Shown here: positions 9,333 through 18,763 of the stretch, piece after piece
How positions within the stretch are numbered: position 1 is the first letter of the stretch
Layout of the letters: each line of letters opens with the position of its first letter
Position numbers and translations under genes: made by a program
The notes under the pieces: model-generated
Database searches by the model: none
Seen by the model: only the letters and a program-made list of their open reading frames with translations
What the model was told of the DNA's origin: nothing
Source of the DNA: Algimonas arctica
GTDB lineage: Bacteria; Pseudomonadota; Alphaproteobacteria; Caulobacterales; Maricaulaceae
DNA length: 64,000 nucleotides
Assembly: GCF_014652695.1 (NCBI RefSeq)
Contig: NZ_BMZH01000002.1
Span: forward strand, 350,985 to 414,984
Reading direction: 5' to 3'

Positions 9333-9776
9333 ATGGCCGATATCGAAAAACTGGTTCAAGATCGCACCCGTATTGTCTTCATAATGGCGAGCACATTCGC
9401 CTTATGGCAAGGAAGTGATATCGTTACGCAAGTCGCTGCGATGGATAGCGTCCTCTTTTTATACGCCAGTCTCGCGAAAATATTTGGAGCCATAGCCTAC
9501 GCACTTTCCGCCTTGCTTCTCTTGCTATTTTACAAACGTGTAAACAGAGCCAAGGCGGCCATGACCCTCAAAGACGACTGGAATAGGCTGTCGAAAGGTT
9601 TAGCCGTGCAATACGGATTTTTCTTTATGATCGCCGCAACCGTAATCATGTATGCGGTGGCAATGTTTTGGGACCTGCCTGTAATGGCGGTTTTACAAGG
9701 ATTAATACTTGTTGGCGTTACGGCGACCCTTCTTGCGTTTGGGATATTGCAAGGCTCAAGTGACGGCGTAAAATGA
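9333..9776 (+). CDS. Small multi-pass membrane protein of unknown function
   Basis: 147 residues, start supported by AAGGAG seven bases upstream. Three to four hydrophobic segments (about 12-28, 38-68, 92-113, 118-140). No recognised family motif. It overlaps the following XRE gene by four bases (ATGA), the common arrangement in which a small DUF2178-like membrane protein is paired with a Cro/YgzD-type regulator. Base composition is more AT-rich than the neighbours. Function unknown. Confidence 0.75.
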   Translation: MADIEKLVQDRTRIVFIMASTFALWQGSDIVTQVAAMDSVLFLYASLAKIFGAIAYALSALLLLLFYKRVNRAKAAMTLKDDWNRLSKGLAVQYGFFFMIAATVIMYAVAMFWDLPVMAVLQGLILVGVTATLLAFGILQGSSDGVK

Positions 9777-10000
9777 GCACACCACGCCCGCCGTCTTTAG
9801 AAAACAAGTTGCGACAATTTCGTGTTGACGCTGGATTAACGCAACAAGGTCTTGCGGAAAAAGTGGGTGTAACCCGCAAAACCATTAATACTGTTGAAAA
9901 TTCAATTTTTATTCCTTCGACGGTTTTATCGCTTAAGCTGGCCCGCGCCCTGAATACAGACGTTCATTCTCTATTCCAATTGCCCGACATATTGGAATAA
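9773..10000 (+). CDS. Short XRE-family (Cro/C1-type) regulator
   Basis: 75-residue single-domain helix-turn-helix protein: LRQFRVDAGLTQQGLAEKVG followed by VTRKTINTVEN as recognition helix, with a short tail (LNTDVHSLFQL) typical of the YgzD/YozG group. Translationally coupled to the upstream membrane protein gene. It is the obvious candidate to bind the concentric palindrome at 9272-9315. Confidence 0.9.
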   Translation: MSTPRPPSLENKLRQFRVDAGLTQQGLAEKVGVTRKTINTVENSIFIPSTVLSLKLARALNTDVHSLFQLPDILE

Positions 10001-10009
10001 CGCGGATAA

Positions 10010-10801
10010 TTATACTTTCCGATTAATCCTATCTTGCGCAACGGAATTGAGTTCCATTTTGCCAATCTTGGCCGGATCCAGCGCGCCAAGGTTGTCCAGA
10101 TCAAGCAGTTCGATGGAGCGCGTTTCGATCCGGTCTTGCAAAATTACCATAAACTCATCCTTTCCCAGTCCGGGCGGGATCGGCGCTAGAAATTCAAGCT
10201 TAGCAAGACCGGGGTGTTTCACCCAATCGGTCATGTTCCAGCGTTGGCCCAGATTGGTCGCAACGGGCACGACCGGGCAGTTGAAATCCTCCTGCATATG
10301 CCAGACCCCCTTCTTATAGGGGTGATGGGTCCCGACTTGTGAGAGGTGCCCTTCGGGATAGATTAAGATGCGCCGCCCTTGTTCGCGCACGGTTTTACTG
10401 ACCTCGGCCATGCGGGCGCGGGTCGCGGGGCCACCGCAGCTTTCCACAACAATGGCGTTCATTTTCGCCAGAATGACTTTGATCAGCCAGAATTTCTCTA
10501 AATGATCGCCTGTCACAAATGACAGATCATCAAATTGATGAAACATGATGAGGCCGTCACCATAGGACTGATGTTTGGCCGCAAGAATGACAGGGCCGTC
10601 CGTCGGGACGTTCGCGTGACCTGTGACCTCGACTTTGATTCCGGCAATCACGCGCATCGCCCAGCGCATAAGCTTGGTGTAATGCCGGAGGCTACTCATC
10701 AACAATTTTCGGCCTGGAACAAGGCTGAAGACGACGCCGATTACAGCATAAAGCGCCGTTACCGCGTAAAAGAAGAGATTGAAAAGTGTCGAGCGAACCA
10801 T
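10010..10801 (-). CDS. plsC: 1-acyl-sn-glycerol-3-phosphate acyltransferase (PlsC family)
   Basis: Membrane-bound acyltransferase that adds the second acyl chain in phosphatidic acid synthesis. An N-terminal hydrophobic anchor (about 5-30) precedes the HX4D catalytic motif HQSYGD (residues 77-82) and the YPEGH motif (about 148-152) that binds the glycerol phosphate. 263 residues, usual size. Convergent with the XRE gene and divergent from the strictosidine-synthase-like gene. The LplT-like transporter downstream on the same strand could supply a lysophospholipid substrate, but that is context only. Confidence 0.9.
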   Translation of the reverse strand: MVRSTLFNLFFYAVTALYAVIGVVFSLVPGRKLLMSSLRHYTKLMRWAMRVIAGIKVEVTGHANVPTDGPVILAAKHQSYGDGLIMFHQFDDLSFVTGDHLEKFWLIKVILAKMNAIVVESCGGPATRARMAEVSKTVREQGRRILIYPEGHLSQVGTHHPYKKGVWHMQEDFNCPVVPVATNLGQRWNMTDWVKHPGLAKLEFLAPIPPGLGKDEFMVILQDRIETRSIELLDLDNLGALDPAKIGKMELNSVAQDRINRKV

Positions 10802-10958
10802 AAAGCGCGTTTGGCGGGCGTTTTGCGCCTTGTCCAGCTTTGCCCCGTCGATGTTCGCTTTGTCCCCGCCTGTCCTGCCTTTGCCCTAGCTTGTCTTCCC
10901 TTTGCAATGTGGGTGACAGCCTCTATGCCTATTCCAAACATAAGTCGGGGAAGAGGTT

Positions 10959-12032
10959 ATGAAGGCGTTTTTACTGGGCCTATTGGGGTTGGTCGCGCTG
11001 CTCGCGGCCTATTTATTGCTTTGGCCGGTTCCGATTGCGCCCGCCGCGTGGGACGCGCCATACGATTTCGGCTATGTTGGGGCGTATACGCCAAACCGGG
11101 ACTTAACGGACCTGACAGAAATTGATCTCGGGACGCATCACGGACCGGAAGACATTGTCGCCCTGCCTGACGGACGGCTGCTGACGGCGACGCAAGAAGG
11201 CTTTATTCTGACGGTGGACCCGCAAACGGGCGCGGTTAATGTGCTGGCCGATACGGGCGGCGTGCCCTTGGGGTTGGAAATGGATCCAACGAGCGGGCGA
11301 TTGATCGTCGCCGATGCGCATAAGGGGCTCGTCTCTGTCGGGCTGGACGGCTCTGTCGAGGTTTTGACCGACACGGTGGATGGGACGCCGATCCTCTATG
11401 CTGATGATCTCGACATTGCCGATGACGGCATCATTTACTTCTCCGACGCGTCGACCAAATTTGGCGCGAAGGCCAGCGGCTCGACGATGGCGGGAAGCTT
11501 GCTGGAACTGATGGAGTCCAAGGGCACGGGCCGCTTGCTGGCCTATGATCCTGCGACCAAGGCCACACGCGTTGTGGCGGATGGCTTTGTCTTTTCCAAT
11601 GGTATCGCGATTGCGCCGGACGGCGATATTTTGATGAATGTCACCGGGCGTTATCAAGTTCTGAAAATCAATCCGGAGACGGGCGCTCAGACTGTGCTGA
11701 TCGATAACCTTCCCGGCTTTCCCGACAATATTAATCGCGGTCCGGACGGTACATTCTTTATTGGGATCGTCTCACCGCGCTCGGAATGGCTGGATAAAAA
11801 TTCGGGCAATGTCATGGCGCGTAAAATTGCTATGCGTTTGCCCGCCGCCTTGCGTCCGCAAGCGCAATCCTACGGCTTGATCCTGCAAATTGGCGCGAGT
11901 GGGCAGGTGTTCCGGACGTGGCATGATCCGGACGGCAATTATTTGACGCCCACAGGTGCCGTTGTCGTGGGCGATCGTCTGTATATTACCTCATTGCTGT
12001 CGCCGACTCTCGGCTACCGCCCCTATCCATAA
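10959..12032 (+). CDS. Strictosidine-synthase/SMP-30-like beta-propeller protein
   Basis: 357 residues. N-terminal membrane anchor or signal (1-28) followed by a six-bladed propeller of the SMP-30/gluconolactonase/APMAP type: HHGPEDIVALPDGRLLTATQ, YADDLDIADDGIIYFSDAST, FSNGIAIAPDGDILMN, FPDNINRGPDGTFFIGIVSP. The YFSDAS and FPDNINR stretches are characteristic of the strictosidine-synthase-like branch. These act as calcium-dependent lactonases or esterases; the substrate is unknown. The next gene starts 13 bases later, so the two probably form an operon. Confidence 0.85.
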   Translation: MKAFLLGLLGLVALLAAYLLLWPVPIAPAAWDAPYDFGYVGAYTPNRDLTDLTEIDLGTHHGPEDIVALPDGRLLTATQEGFILTVDPQTGAVNVLADTGGVPLGLEMDPTSGRLIVADAHKGLVSVGLDGSVEVLTDTVDGTPILYADDLDIADDGIIYFSDASTKFGAKASGSTMAGSLLELMESKGTGRLLAYDPATKATRVVADGFVFSNGIAIAPDGDILMNVTGRYQVLKINPETGAQTVLIDNLPGFPDNINRGPDGTFFIGIVSPRSEWLDKNSGNVMARKIAMRLPAALRPQAQSYGLILQIGASGQVFRTWHDPDGNYLTPTGAVVVGDRLYITSLLSPTLGYRPYP

Positions 12033-12045
12033 TTAAGGAAATCCT

Positions 12046-13227
12046 ATGTCCGAACGTGAATATGAACTGATTGTCTTTGGCAGCACGGGCTACACAGGCC
12101 GGCTTGTTGCAGAATATTTGCAGAGTGAATATGGCGATAGCCTCCGCTGGGCGATGGCGGGCCGGTCGATGGATAAGCTGACATCTGTCCGCGCTGAAAT
12201 GGGTTTGCCGGACAGTGTTGATTTGATTGTCGCGGACTCTTCCGATCCAGATAGCCTTGCGGCCATGTGTGCACGGACCCAAGCTGTGATCACGACAGTA
12301 GGCCCGTATCAGCTTTACGGCGAGCCGTTGGTCAAAGCCTGCGTTGACGCCGGAACAGACTATGTTGATCTGTCAGGCGAGCCCGCGTGGATGGTGGATA
12401 TGATCGCGCGGTACGATGCGAAGGCCAAAGAGACCGGTGCACGCATCGTTCATTCTTGCGGCTTTGATTCCATTCCGTTCGATATGGGCGTCTATATGTT
12501 GCAGCGCGAAGCCCAAGCCAAAAATGGCAAACCCTTTGCGCGCGTGCGGGGTCGTGTGCGCAAGATGCAAGGGACATTCTCGGGCGGGACTGCGGCGTCT
12601 TTCGCGGAAACGATGAAACGGGCGCAAAAAGAGCCACAAATTCTGGATTGGCTGAAAAACCCGTTTTCGCTGACAGATGGCTTTAAAGGCCCGAACCAGC
12701 CCACGGGCCATAAGCCGATCTTTGATGAAGATCTAAACAGTTGGGCCGCCCCTTTCGTAATGGCGGCGATCAATACGAAAAACGTCCACCGCTCCAACGC
12801 CCTGATGAACCATATTTATGGTGAGGATTTCACCTATGATGAGATGGTCATGACGGGTCCGGGCGACAAAGGCGAAGCAGCCGCGACCTATGTCGCTAAG
12901 CAAGATACGTTCGGCGACAATCCCCCTAAGCCGGGCGAAGGCCCGACTAAAGAGGAACGCGAAGCCGGCTTTTATGAGGCGGCGTTTTATGGCGGCACTA
13001 AGAATTCAGAGGGTGATGACATGATGGTTTGTGTCGTCACAGGCGACAAAGACCCGGGCTATGGCTCCACGTCTAAAATGATCTCGGAAGCGGCGCTTTG
13101 CCTGACTCGCGACGTTGACCGAAACACAACAGGCGGCGGCGTTTATACAACAGCCCTCGCCATGGGATCGGCGCTCATCAACCGGCTAGAGGACCATGCC
13201 GGGCTGACGTTTAAAATTGAGGGTTAA
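12046..13227 (+). CDS. Saccharopine-dehydrogenase-like / trans-acting enoyl reductase family protein
   Basis: 393 residues. A Rossmann NAD(P)-binding motif GSTGYTGRLVAEYL at the N-terminus, VGPYQLYGEPLVKACVDAGTDYVDLSGE in the middle and the HSCGFDSIPFDMG signature are typical of the saccharopine-dehydrogenase-fold family that includes the mycobacterial trans-acting enoyl reductase. It is not expected to act in lysine catabolism. AAGGA lies ahead of the start. Operon partner of the preceding propeller protein. Confidence 0.85.
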   Translation: MSEREYELIVFGSTGYTGRLVAEYLQSEYGDSLRWAMAGRSMDKLTSVRAEMGLPDSVDLIVADSSDPDSLAAMCARTQAVITTVGPYQLYGEPLVKACVDAGTDYVDLSGEPAWMVDMIARYDAKAKETGARIVHSCGFDSIPFDMGVYMLQREAQAKNGKPFARVRGRVRKMQGTFSGGTAASFAETMKRAQKEPQILDWLKNPFSLTDGFKGPNQPTGHKPIFDEDLNSWAAPFVMAAINTKNVHRSNALMNHIYGEDFTYDEMVMTGPGDKGEAAATYVAKQDTFGDNPPKPGEGPTKEEREAGFYEAAFYGGTKNSEGDDMMVCVVTGDKDPGYGSTSKMISEAALCLTRDVDRNTTGGGVYTTALAMGSALINRLEDHAGLTFKIEG

Positions 13228-13270
13228 GTCTTAAAACTACCCCAACGTAAGCAAAAACCCGATGACATGA

Positions 13271-13304
13271 AGAGCCGAGCCGTCCTGCGGTTCGGCTCTT
13301 TGTT
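13271..13304. terminator. Terminator between convergent genes
   Basis: AGAGCCGA...TCGGCTCT with inner CCG/CGG pairs, followed by TTTGTT on the plus strand. It lies between the saccharopine-dehydrogenase-like gene (+) and oxyR (-). Confidence 0.85.
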
Positions 13305-13316
13305 ATGAGGTCAATC

Positions 13317-14231
13317 TTATTGAGACACGCTGACTGTGTCCGGCAAACCGCTCCGGATGATATCTGCGATCCGGCCTGCGAGTGCGCGTCTCGATGTGCT
13401 GCGCCGGATCGTGAAGCTGATGTCCCTGGCCGCGCCGATGTCTTCCAGCTTACGGTCCACAAGACCTAAATCATCGGACAGGCCCGCCATGGCCAAAGAC
13501 GGGACCAAGGTCACGCCTTGCCCTTGGGCGACCAAATTGATCAGGGTTTCGAGCGATGTTGCGCGCAAAGATGTCGTGTTCTTTGTGCCTTTGGTCGCGG
13601 GCGTCTCACAAATCGCTAGCGCCTGATCGCGAAAGCAGTGCCCTTCAGTGAGCAAGAGCACATCTTTACGGTCGACGTCCGCCATCCGCAAATGCGCCAA
13701 TGACGACAATTTGTGCCCATCCGGAAAAACCAGGCGGAACGGTTCGGTGTAGAGTGGGATCGCTTGCAAGGCGTCCGTTTCCGGCGGGGTCGCCAAAATT
13801 GCGGCGTCAATTTCCCCTGTCTCCAAATCGCGAACCAATCGTTCGGTGATGTCCTCGCGGTAGATCACGGAAAGATCGGGCAGGGCCTCGCGCAAGCGGG
13901 CGACAAACAGCGGGATGAGATAAGGCGCGACGGTGGGGATCAAGCCGAGCCGAAATTCGCCCGCAAACGGGTCCTGTGCGGCTTGGGCGATTTCCCGTAT
14001 CTCAGCGGCGGCGCGTAAGGCTATTTGCGCCTGATGCACGACAGCGCGTCCGGTATCCGTAGCGCGCACTCCGCCGCGACCCCGTTCAAATAGGGTCACG
14101 CCAAGCTCGTCTTCAAGCTTCTTGATCTGCCCGGATAAGGTCGGCTGTGAGACATGACAGGCCAGCGCGGCGCGACCGAAATGTTCGGTTTCCATCACCG
14201 CCAACACATATTCCAGATCCCGCAAATTCAT
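13317..14231 (-). CDS. oxyR: Hydrogen-peroxide sensing LysR regulator OxyR
   Basis: LysR-type regulator of peroxide defence. The start MNLRDLEYVLAV at 14231 is chosen over the ATGs at 14261 and 14240 because it aligns with E. coli OxyR. With it, the redox cysteines fall at positions 199 and 208 (TEGHCFRDQALAIC), exactly the E. coli numbering. Winged HTH at 1-60 (HVSQPTLSGQIKKLEDELGV) and effector domain GLIPTVAPYLIP onward. No catalase or peroxidase gene is adjacent. 304 residues, full length. Confidence 0.95.
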   Translation of the reverse strand: MNLRDLEYVLAVMETEHFGRAALACHVSQPTLSGQIKKLEDELGVTLFERGRGGVRATDTGRAVVHQAQIALRAAAEIREIAQAAQDPFAGEFRLGLIPTVAPYLIPLFVARLREALPDLSVIYREDITERLVRDLETGEIDAAILATPPETDALQAIPLYTEPFRLVFPDGHKLSSLAHLRMADVDRKDVLLLTEGHCFRDQALAICETPATKGTKNTTSLRATSLETLINLVAQGQGVTLVPSLAMAGLSDDLGLVDRKLEDIGAARDISFTIRRSTSRRALAGRIADIIRSGLPDTVSVSQ

Positions 14232-14455
14232 GACCTGCATATCGGGCGATGCGGGCGGCAAGACAAGTCAATAGAGGGCAAGAGTCCATCCTTTTTCAGT
14301 CTCCAACCTGACCTACTTGAACGGGCACGTCTGTCAGCCGTGGGCTCAATCGGGAGATGCGCACAAAGACAGGGAATGCAGCTGAAAGGGCCATAATTTC
14401 GTCCTTTCTTAACCATACAAAGCGAGGGTCTTGTCAAATTTACGGAGCTTTCCGC

Positions 14456-15082
14456 ATGTCCTCATTCTCATTCTTCCGCCATATCGCCAGTGGCGTCATG
14501 GTCTTGGCCGCCTTCAGCCTGATGGGGTGCGCGACGTCTGGCAATAACCCGACCAGCGCCGCGAGCGCCGACACAGCGAAACAGCAGCAACAGTCGCAAG
14601 GCGGCACCTATAGTGAAAACGAATTGGTCACGGCGATTTCGACCCATTTGGGGGTCACAAGCGAATCCGCCGCCACAACCATTGAAAGATTATTCAAAGA
14701 TCGGGGTCAGCCCGTTGGTTATATTACAGGGGAAGAAGGCGGCGGCGCGCTGACGATTGGGGCGCGTTTTGGTAATGGCACGCTTTGGATGAAGTCAGGG
14801 GAAAGCGAATATATCTATTGGCAGGGACCGACTATAGGATTCGACGTCGGCGCAGAAGCCGGCAAAGTTTTCACACTCGTCTATGGTTTGGACGATATTG
14901 ATGATATTTATCGTCGTTTCCCCGGGGTTGATGGATCAGCCTATCTCATCGGCGGGATGGCCGTGAATTATCAGCGGACGAACGGCATTACGCTGGCGCC
15001 GGTTCGCACGGGTGTTGGCCTGCGGTTGGGCGCGAATGTCGGCTACACGCGCTACACGCGTAAACGCTCGCTGCCGTTCTAA
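14456..15082 (+). CDS. DUF1134 (EipA-like) envelope lipoprotein
   Basis: 208 residues from the ATG at 14456, which has GGAG seven bases upstream. A lipobox LMGC near residue 25 makes it a likely lipoprotein. A Ser/Gln-rich linker precedes the DUF1134 domain (TYSENELVTAISTHLGVTSE ... GPTIGFDVGAEAGKVFTLVY ... NGITLAPVRTGVGLRLGANVGYTRYTR). The Brucella member, EipA, supports envelope integrity and virulence. The thioesterase gene follows after 2 bases. Confidence 0.88.
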   Translation: MSSFSFFRHIASGVMVLAAFSLMGCATSGNNPTSAASADTAKQQQQSQGGTYSENELVTAISTHLGVTSESAATTIERLFKDRGQPVGYITGEEGGGALTIGARFGNGTLWMKSGESEYIYWQGPTIGFDVGAEAGKVFTLVYGLDDIDDIYRRFPGVDGSAYLIGGMAVNYQRTNGITLAPVRTGVGLRLGANVGYTRYTRKRSLPF

Positions 15083-15084
15083 GG

Positions 15085-15540
15085 ATGTCAGTTCAGAAGC
15101 CTGTCGAGGACGCTAACCCGCCCGCAAATCCTCCTGCCGGGTTTAAACCGCATTCGCGGCGCTCGCCTTTTACCGATCCGTTTGAGCCGCTCTTTGCCCG
15201 CATCGATGCGGGGCACTATAGTCTCGGCACGCGGCTGCGCCCGGTTCACTGTAACTCGCGCGGTCTGGTGCATGGAGGGTTCATCGCAACCTTGGCCGAT
15301 AATGGTATGGGTCTTTGTTGCGGATTGGCGCTGTCGGAAGCCGGACGCAAAATCCTCGGGATGGTGACGGTCAATCTGGCGGTGGACTATGTCGGGCAGG
15401 CGCAGGTCGGAGATTGGCTCGAAACGCAGAGCACAGTCATCAAATTGGGCGGCTCGCTGGCGTTCTTAGAAACACGGTTGGTCAGCAATGGAATCACTGT
15501 CGCGCGCGCCAATGCGACCTTTAAGGTCAAAACCGCTTAA
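15085..15540 (+). CDS. PaaI-type hotdog-fold thioesterase
   Basis: 151 residues with the hotdog signature NSRGLVHGGFIATLADNGMG and a typical VTVNLAVDYVGQAQVGDWLE strand pair. It likely hydrolyses an acyl- or aryl-CoA thioester; the substrate is not determined. Starts 2 bases after the DUF1134 gene and overlaps the convergent pyrD by 4 bases at its 3' end. Confidence 0.88.
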   Translation: MSVQKPVEDANPPANPPAGFKPHSRRSPFTDPFEPLFARIDAGHYSLGTRLRPVHCNSRGLVHGGFIATLADNGMGLCCGLALSEAGRKILGMVTVNLAVDYVGQAQVGDWLETQSTVIKLGGSLAFLETRLVSNGITVARANATFKVKTA

Positions 15541-16595
15541 CCCGTTCCGACAGCCTCCGCGATGGTGGTAAAGCCGTCCGCTTTGAGGCGCGCTGACAGA
15601 TCATCACAAATCTCTTCGACCAATTGCGGGCCTTTGAACACAAGCGCGCTGTAAAGCTGGACCGCTTTCGCGCCGGCTTTTATTTTCGCATAAGCCTGTG
15701 CGCCAGAGCCAATGCCGCCCACGCCAATCAAGTCAATTTTGCCATTTGTGGCGTCATAAAAATGGCTAAGCAGACGGGTCGATTTTTCAAACAAAGGTTG
15801 CCCCGATAATCCGCCGGCTTCGTCTTTCCATTGCTCGCCAATCGTATCGGGCCGATCAATCGTCGTGTTGGCGACAATGATCGCGTCCAGTGCATACATC
15901 CGAACTTGTTCGACGACGCGCGGAATGTCCGCTTCACTGAGATCAGGTGCGACTTTCAAAAAGACAGGATAGTTGGTGCCGCCCGCGGCCAGCTTGGCGC
16001 GGGTCATGGCGATCCGTTCCAACAACTCATCCATCTCGTCCGCACCCTGTAATTTACGTAGGCCGGGCGTATTGGGCGAGCTGATATTGATCGTGAAATA
16101 GTCCGAGAGACCCCAGAGGCGGCTCAGTCCCTCAAGATAATCAGCGATCCGGTCTTTGCTGTCTTTATTAGCGCCAAGGTTCGCGCCGACGAGCCCGGTT
16201 TGCCCGTGCCGTCCACGAAGGCGTCCAGCAAAAACATCCAGCCCTTCATTGTTAAATCCCATCCGGTTAATGACGGCGGCGTAGTCCGGCAGCCGAAATA
16301 GCCGTGGTTTGGGATTACCCTCTTGCGGCTTGGGCGTAACTGTCCCGCATTCAACGAAGCCAAAGCCCGCGCCTAACATTACATCCGGCACTTCGGCATT
16401 TTTATCAAAGCCTGCCGCGAGACCGACCGGGTTGGGCAAGGTCAAACCACCGACCGTGGTGTGGAGCTCAGGACGATCAATAATCCCTGTTTTTGGCCCT
16501 AGTCCGGCTTTTAACAAGCGTACGGTTGTCAAGTGAGCCGTCTCGGCCGGTAAGCGGCGGAGCATCTCAGTGCCTACGCGGTAAAAAAGGCTCAT
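15537..16595 (-). CDS. pyrD: Dihydroorotate dehydrogenase (quinone), class 2
   Basis: Membrane-associated flavoenzyme oxidising dihydroorotate to orotate in pyrimidine synthesis. 352 residues with an N-terminal amphipathic helix, FMN barrel motifs NPVGLAAGFDKNAE and INRMGFNN, the catalytic Ser region NISSPNTPGLR, and VGVGGIGSGAQAYAKIKAGA for phosphate binding. Class 2 is indicated by the N-terminal extension and catalytic Ser. The DUF952 gene lies 15 bases upstream on the same strand. Confidence 0.97.
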   Translation of the reverse strand: MSLFYRVGTEMLRRLPAETAHLTTVRLLKAGLGPKTGIIDRPELHTTVGGLTLPNPVGLAAGFDKNAEVPDVMLGAGFGFVECGTVTPKPQEGNPKPRLFRLPDYAAVINRMGFNNEGLDVFAGRLRGRHGQTGLVGANLGANKDSKDRIADYLEGLSRLWGLSDYFTINISSPNTPGLRKLQGADEMDELLERIAMTRAKLAAGGTNYPVFLKVAPDLSEADIPRVVEQVRMYALDAIIVANTTIDRPDTIGEQWKDEAGGLSGQPLFEKSTRLLSHFYDATNGKIDLIGVGGIGSGAQAYAKIKAGAKAVQLYSALVFKGPQLVEEICDDLSARLKADGFTTIAEAVGTG

Positions 16596-16610
16596 GATTT
16601 TATGTCCCGG

Positions 16611-16985
16611 TCAGGTCTGGCTCATCGTTTCGGGAAGAACATAGACGCCCCGGTCATCAGCGTGAAGCGGCCAATGTTGAGAAATACTGTCACGGCGTAA
16701 AATACCGTAGAGGTGCGGGAATAGATCGCCTTGGCGCGCGGCTTCCCAACGGACATCTTGCTCACTGAGTTGTGACAGAGGGATTTCGGCTAAAACCAGT
16801 GGTCCCGCCCCGGTAAAATGTTTCGACAGCGTGTCCGAGAGCTGCGCTGGCGTTGAGAAATGGATAAACCCGTCCGCCCGGTCGAGAGGACTGCCCCGCG
16901 TCTCGCCCTCTCCGCAGACCTTGTCCCACTCATCCGGGGTCAGAATTTTATAAACGGTCGTCGCTGTGGGGGTGATCTCTGACAT
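16611..16985 (-). CDS. DUF952 family protein
   Basis: 124 residues from MSEITPTATT; an in-frame ATG further upstream (17039) would overlap the promoter side of the amt gene and is less likely. Family features: YKILTPDEWD near the start, DRADGFIHFSTPAQLSDTL, DLFPHLYG. DUF952 proteins resemble ADP-ribosyltransferase-like folds and often sit next to pyrD, as here. Function unknown. Confidence 0.88.
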   Translation of the reverse strand: MSEITPTATTVYKILTPDEWDKVCGEGETRGSPLDRADGFIHFSTPAQLSDTLSKHFTGAGPLVLAEIPLSQLSEQDVRWEAARQGDLFPHLYGILRRDSISQHWPLHADDRGVYVLPETMSQT

Positions 16986-17142
16986 ACGGGCCTCATCGCC
17001 GATGCACAGGGTCAGGGCAAGACCGCACAGGGCGTGCACAAATCTTACTCACGAACAGGCAATCACGGGGAGTCCCGCGTCGTATCCTCGCCGCCGCCGC
17101 CATTATCCGCTCGTATTCGATAACGAAATTGGAGGGATACTC

Positions 17143-18516
17143 ATGCGTGGACAGCTTACAGGCCGAATAGGTCTCATCTTAGGAACCGGCGGGGCGTTGG
17201 CCGCATTGCCTGCGGTCGCTTTGGCGCAAGACGCCACGGCCGTGATCGATGCGGCCAATTCCACGGCCTATATCTTTAATACGCTGCTCTTCTTAATTGG
17301 CGGGTTCCTCGTCATGTGGATGGCGGCCGGGTTTGCGATGCTCGAAGCCGGGTTCGTGCGAACCAAGAATGTTTCGATGCAGTGTTTGAAGAACATTATG
17401 CTCTACGCACTCGCGGGCCTGATGTTCTGGGCCTTTGGCTATGATGTGCTTTATGCTGGCGCGTCGGACTTCATCAACTTTGCCTCCATGTTGGAACCGG
17501 GCTACCCCATGGAACCCGTTGGTTTGGTGGGCGCCACTGATGCGGCAACCGCCGCGCTCCAAGGCGCATCACTGGATACAGGCTATTCCGTGGCCTCCGA
17601 TTGGTTCTTCCAAATGGTGTTCTGTGCCACGACGGCTTCGATCGTCTCCGGCACTGTCGCGGAACGGATTAAATTCTGGCCGTTCTTCATCTTTGTGGCA
17701 GTTCTGACCGCCTTTATCTATCCGGTTGTCGCCAGCTGGGAATGGGGCGCAGGCTTCCTCGATGATCGCGGCTTCTCCGATTTTGCGGGGTCCACATTGG
17801 TTCACAGTACGGGCGGCTGGGCGGCTCTGATGGGCGCCATCATCATCGGCCCGCGTCTGGGTAAATATGTCGGCGGCAAGGTCATTCCGATCCCGGCGTC
17901 CAATATTCCACTCGCCACGCTTGGCATGTTCATTCTGTGGCTTGGTTGGTTTGGCTTTAACGGCGCCTCACAACTCGCGGCGGGCACGATTGGCGATGTC
18001 GCGGATGTCTCGCGCATCTTCGTCAACACCAATATGGCGGCGGCCGGCGGTGTTATCGCGGCAATCGTCTACACGCAGCTACGTTACGGCAAGATCGATG
18101 TGACACTCGCCATTAATGGCGCGCTGGCTGGATTGGTCGCCATTACGGCGGAACCGCTCGCGCCATCTGTTGGCCTGTCGGTTATCATAGGCGCCATCGG
18201 CTCAATTCTCGCCTGCTTGACCGTGCCATTGCTTGATAAGCTGAAGATCGACGATGTGGTCGGGGCAATCCCGGTCCACCTTGTCGCGGGCATCTTCGGG
18301 ACGTTGATTGTTCCGCTATCAAATGACGGTGCGACTTACGGTGTCCAAGCGCTCGGTGTGGTTTCAACAGGTGTCTTTGTGAGCGCCGTCTCAGCTCTCA
18401 TCTGGTTTATTCTGAAACTAACAATTGGCCTGCGTCCATCGGAAGAAGACGAAATCATCGGGCTTGATCAAGCCGAGGTCGGTGTCTCTGCTTACCCCGA
18501 GTTCGTCGCGACCTAA
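17143..18516 (+). CDS. amtB: Ammonium transporter (Amt family), copy 1
   Basis: 457 residues from the ATG behind GGAGGG. Signal-like N-terminus (cut near ALA-Q), then about 11 membrane segments. Pore histidines fall in LVHSTGGW and PVHLVAGIFG; Amt signature GWFGFNGASQLAAG is present. C-terminal tail with IGLRPSEEDEIIGLDQAEVG is the usual GlnK-contact region. No glnK gene accompanies it. A second, divergent amt gene follows after a terminator. Confidence 0.96.
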   Translation: MRGQLTGRIGLILGTGGALAALPAVALAQDATAVIDAANSTAYIFNTLLFLIGGFLVMWMAAGFAMLEAGFVRTKNVSMQCLKNIMLYALAGLMFWAFGYDVLYAGASDFINFASMLEPGYPMEPVGLVGATDAATAALQGASLDTGYSVASDWFFQMVFCATTASIVSGTVAERIKFWPFFIFVAVLTAFIYPVVASWEWGAGFLDDRGFSDFAGSTLVHSTGGWAALMGAIIIGPRLGKYVGGKVIPIPASNIPLATLGMFILWLGWFGFNGASQLAAGTIGDVADVSRIFVNTNMAAAGGVIAAIVYTQLRYGKIDVTLAINGALAGLVAITAEPLAPSVGLSVIIGAIGSILACLTVPLLDKLKIDDVVGAIPVHLVAGIFGTLIVPLSNDGATYGVQALGVVSTGVFVSAVSALIWFILKLTIGLRPSEEDEIIGLDQAEVGVSAYPEFVAT

Positions 18517-18597
18517 TCGACTTCGCTGCGCCTTGATCTTCATCGAGGCGCGCTCACCCCTATCCCCTCGTGATACCGCGTTGGTATCGCACACCTT

Positions 18598-18633
18598 CCC
18601 CCGCCCTGCGTTTCAGCAGAGGCGGGGTTTTTT
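18598..18633 (+). terminator. Terminator between the two amt genes
   Basis: CCCCGCC (18599-18605) and GGCGGGG (18621-18627) with a T6 run. A smaller GATACC/GGTATC hairpin lies just before it (18573-18589). Confidence 0.85.
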
Positions 18634-18763
18634 CGTTGAATATTTGTGCACCCAGGGTTGATTCGTTCGTCGGCTGACCGGGCGCGACCCAGATTAGGCG
18701 CACAGCGTTAGGGCGTCTAGCGAGCGGGTCCAAAAGAGGCCTGAGCTATCTGGGGATGTTCTC

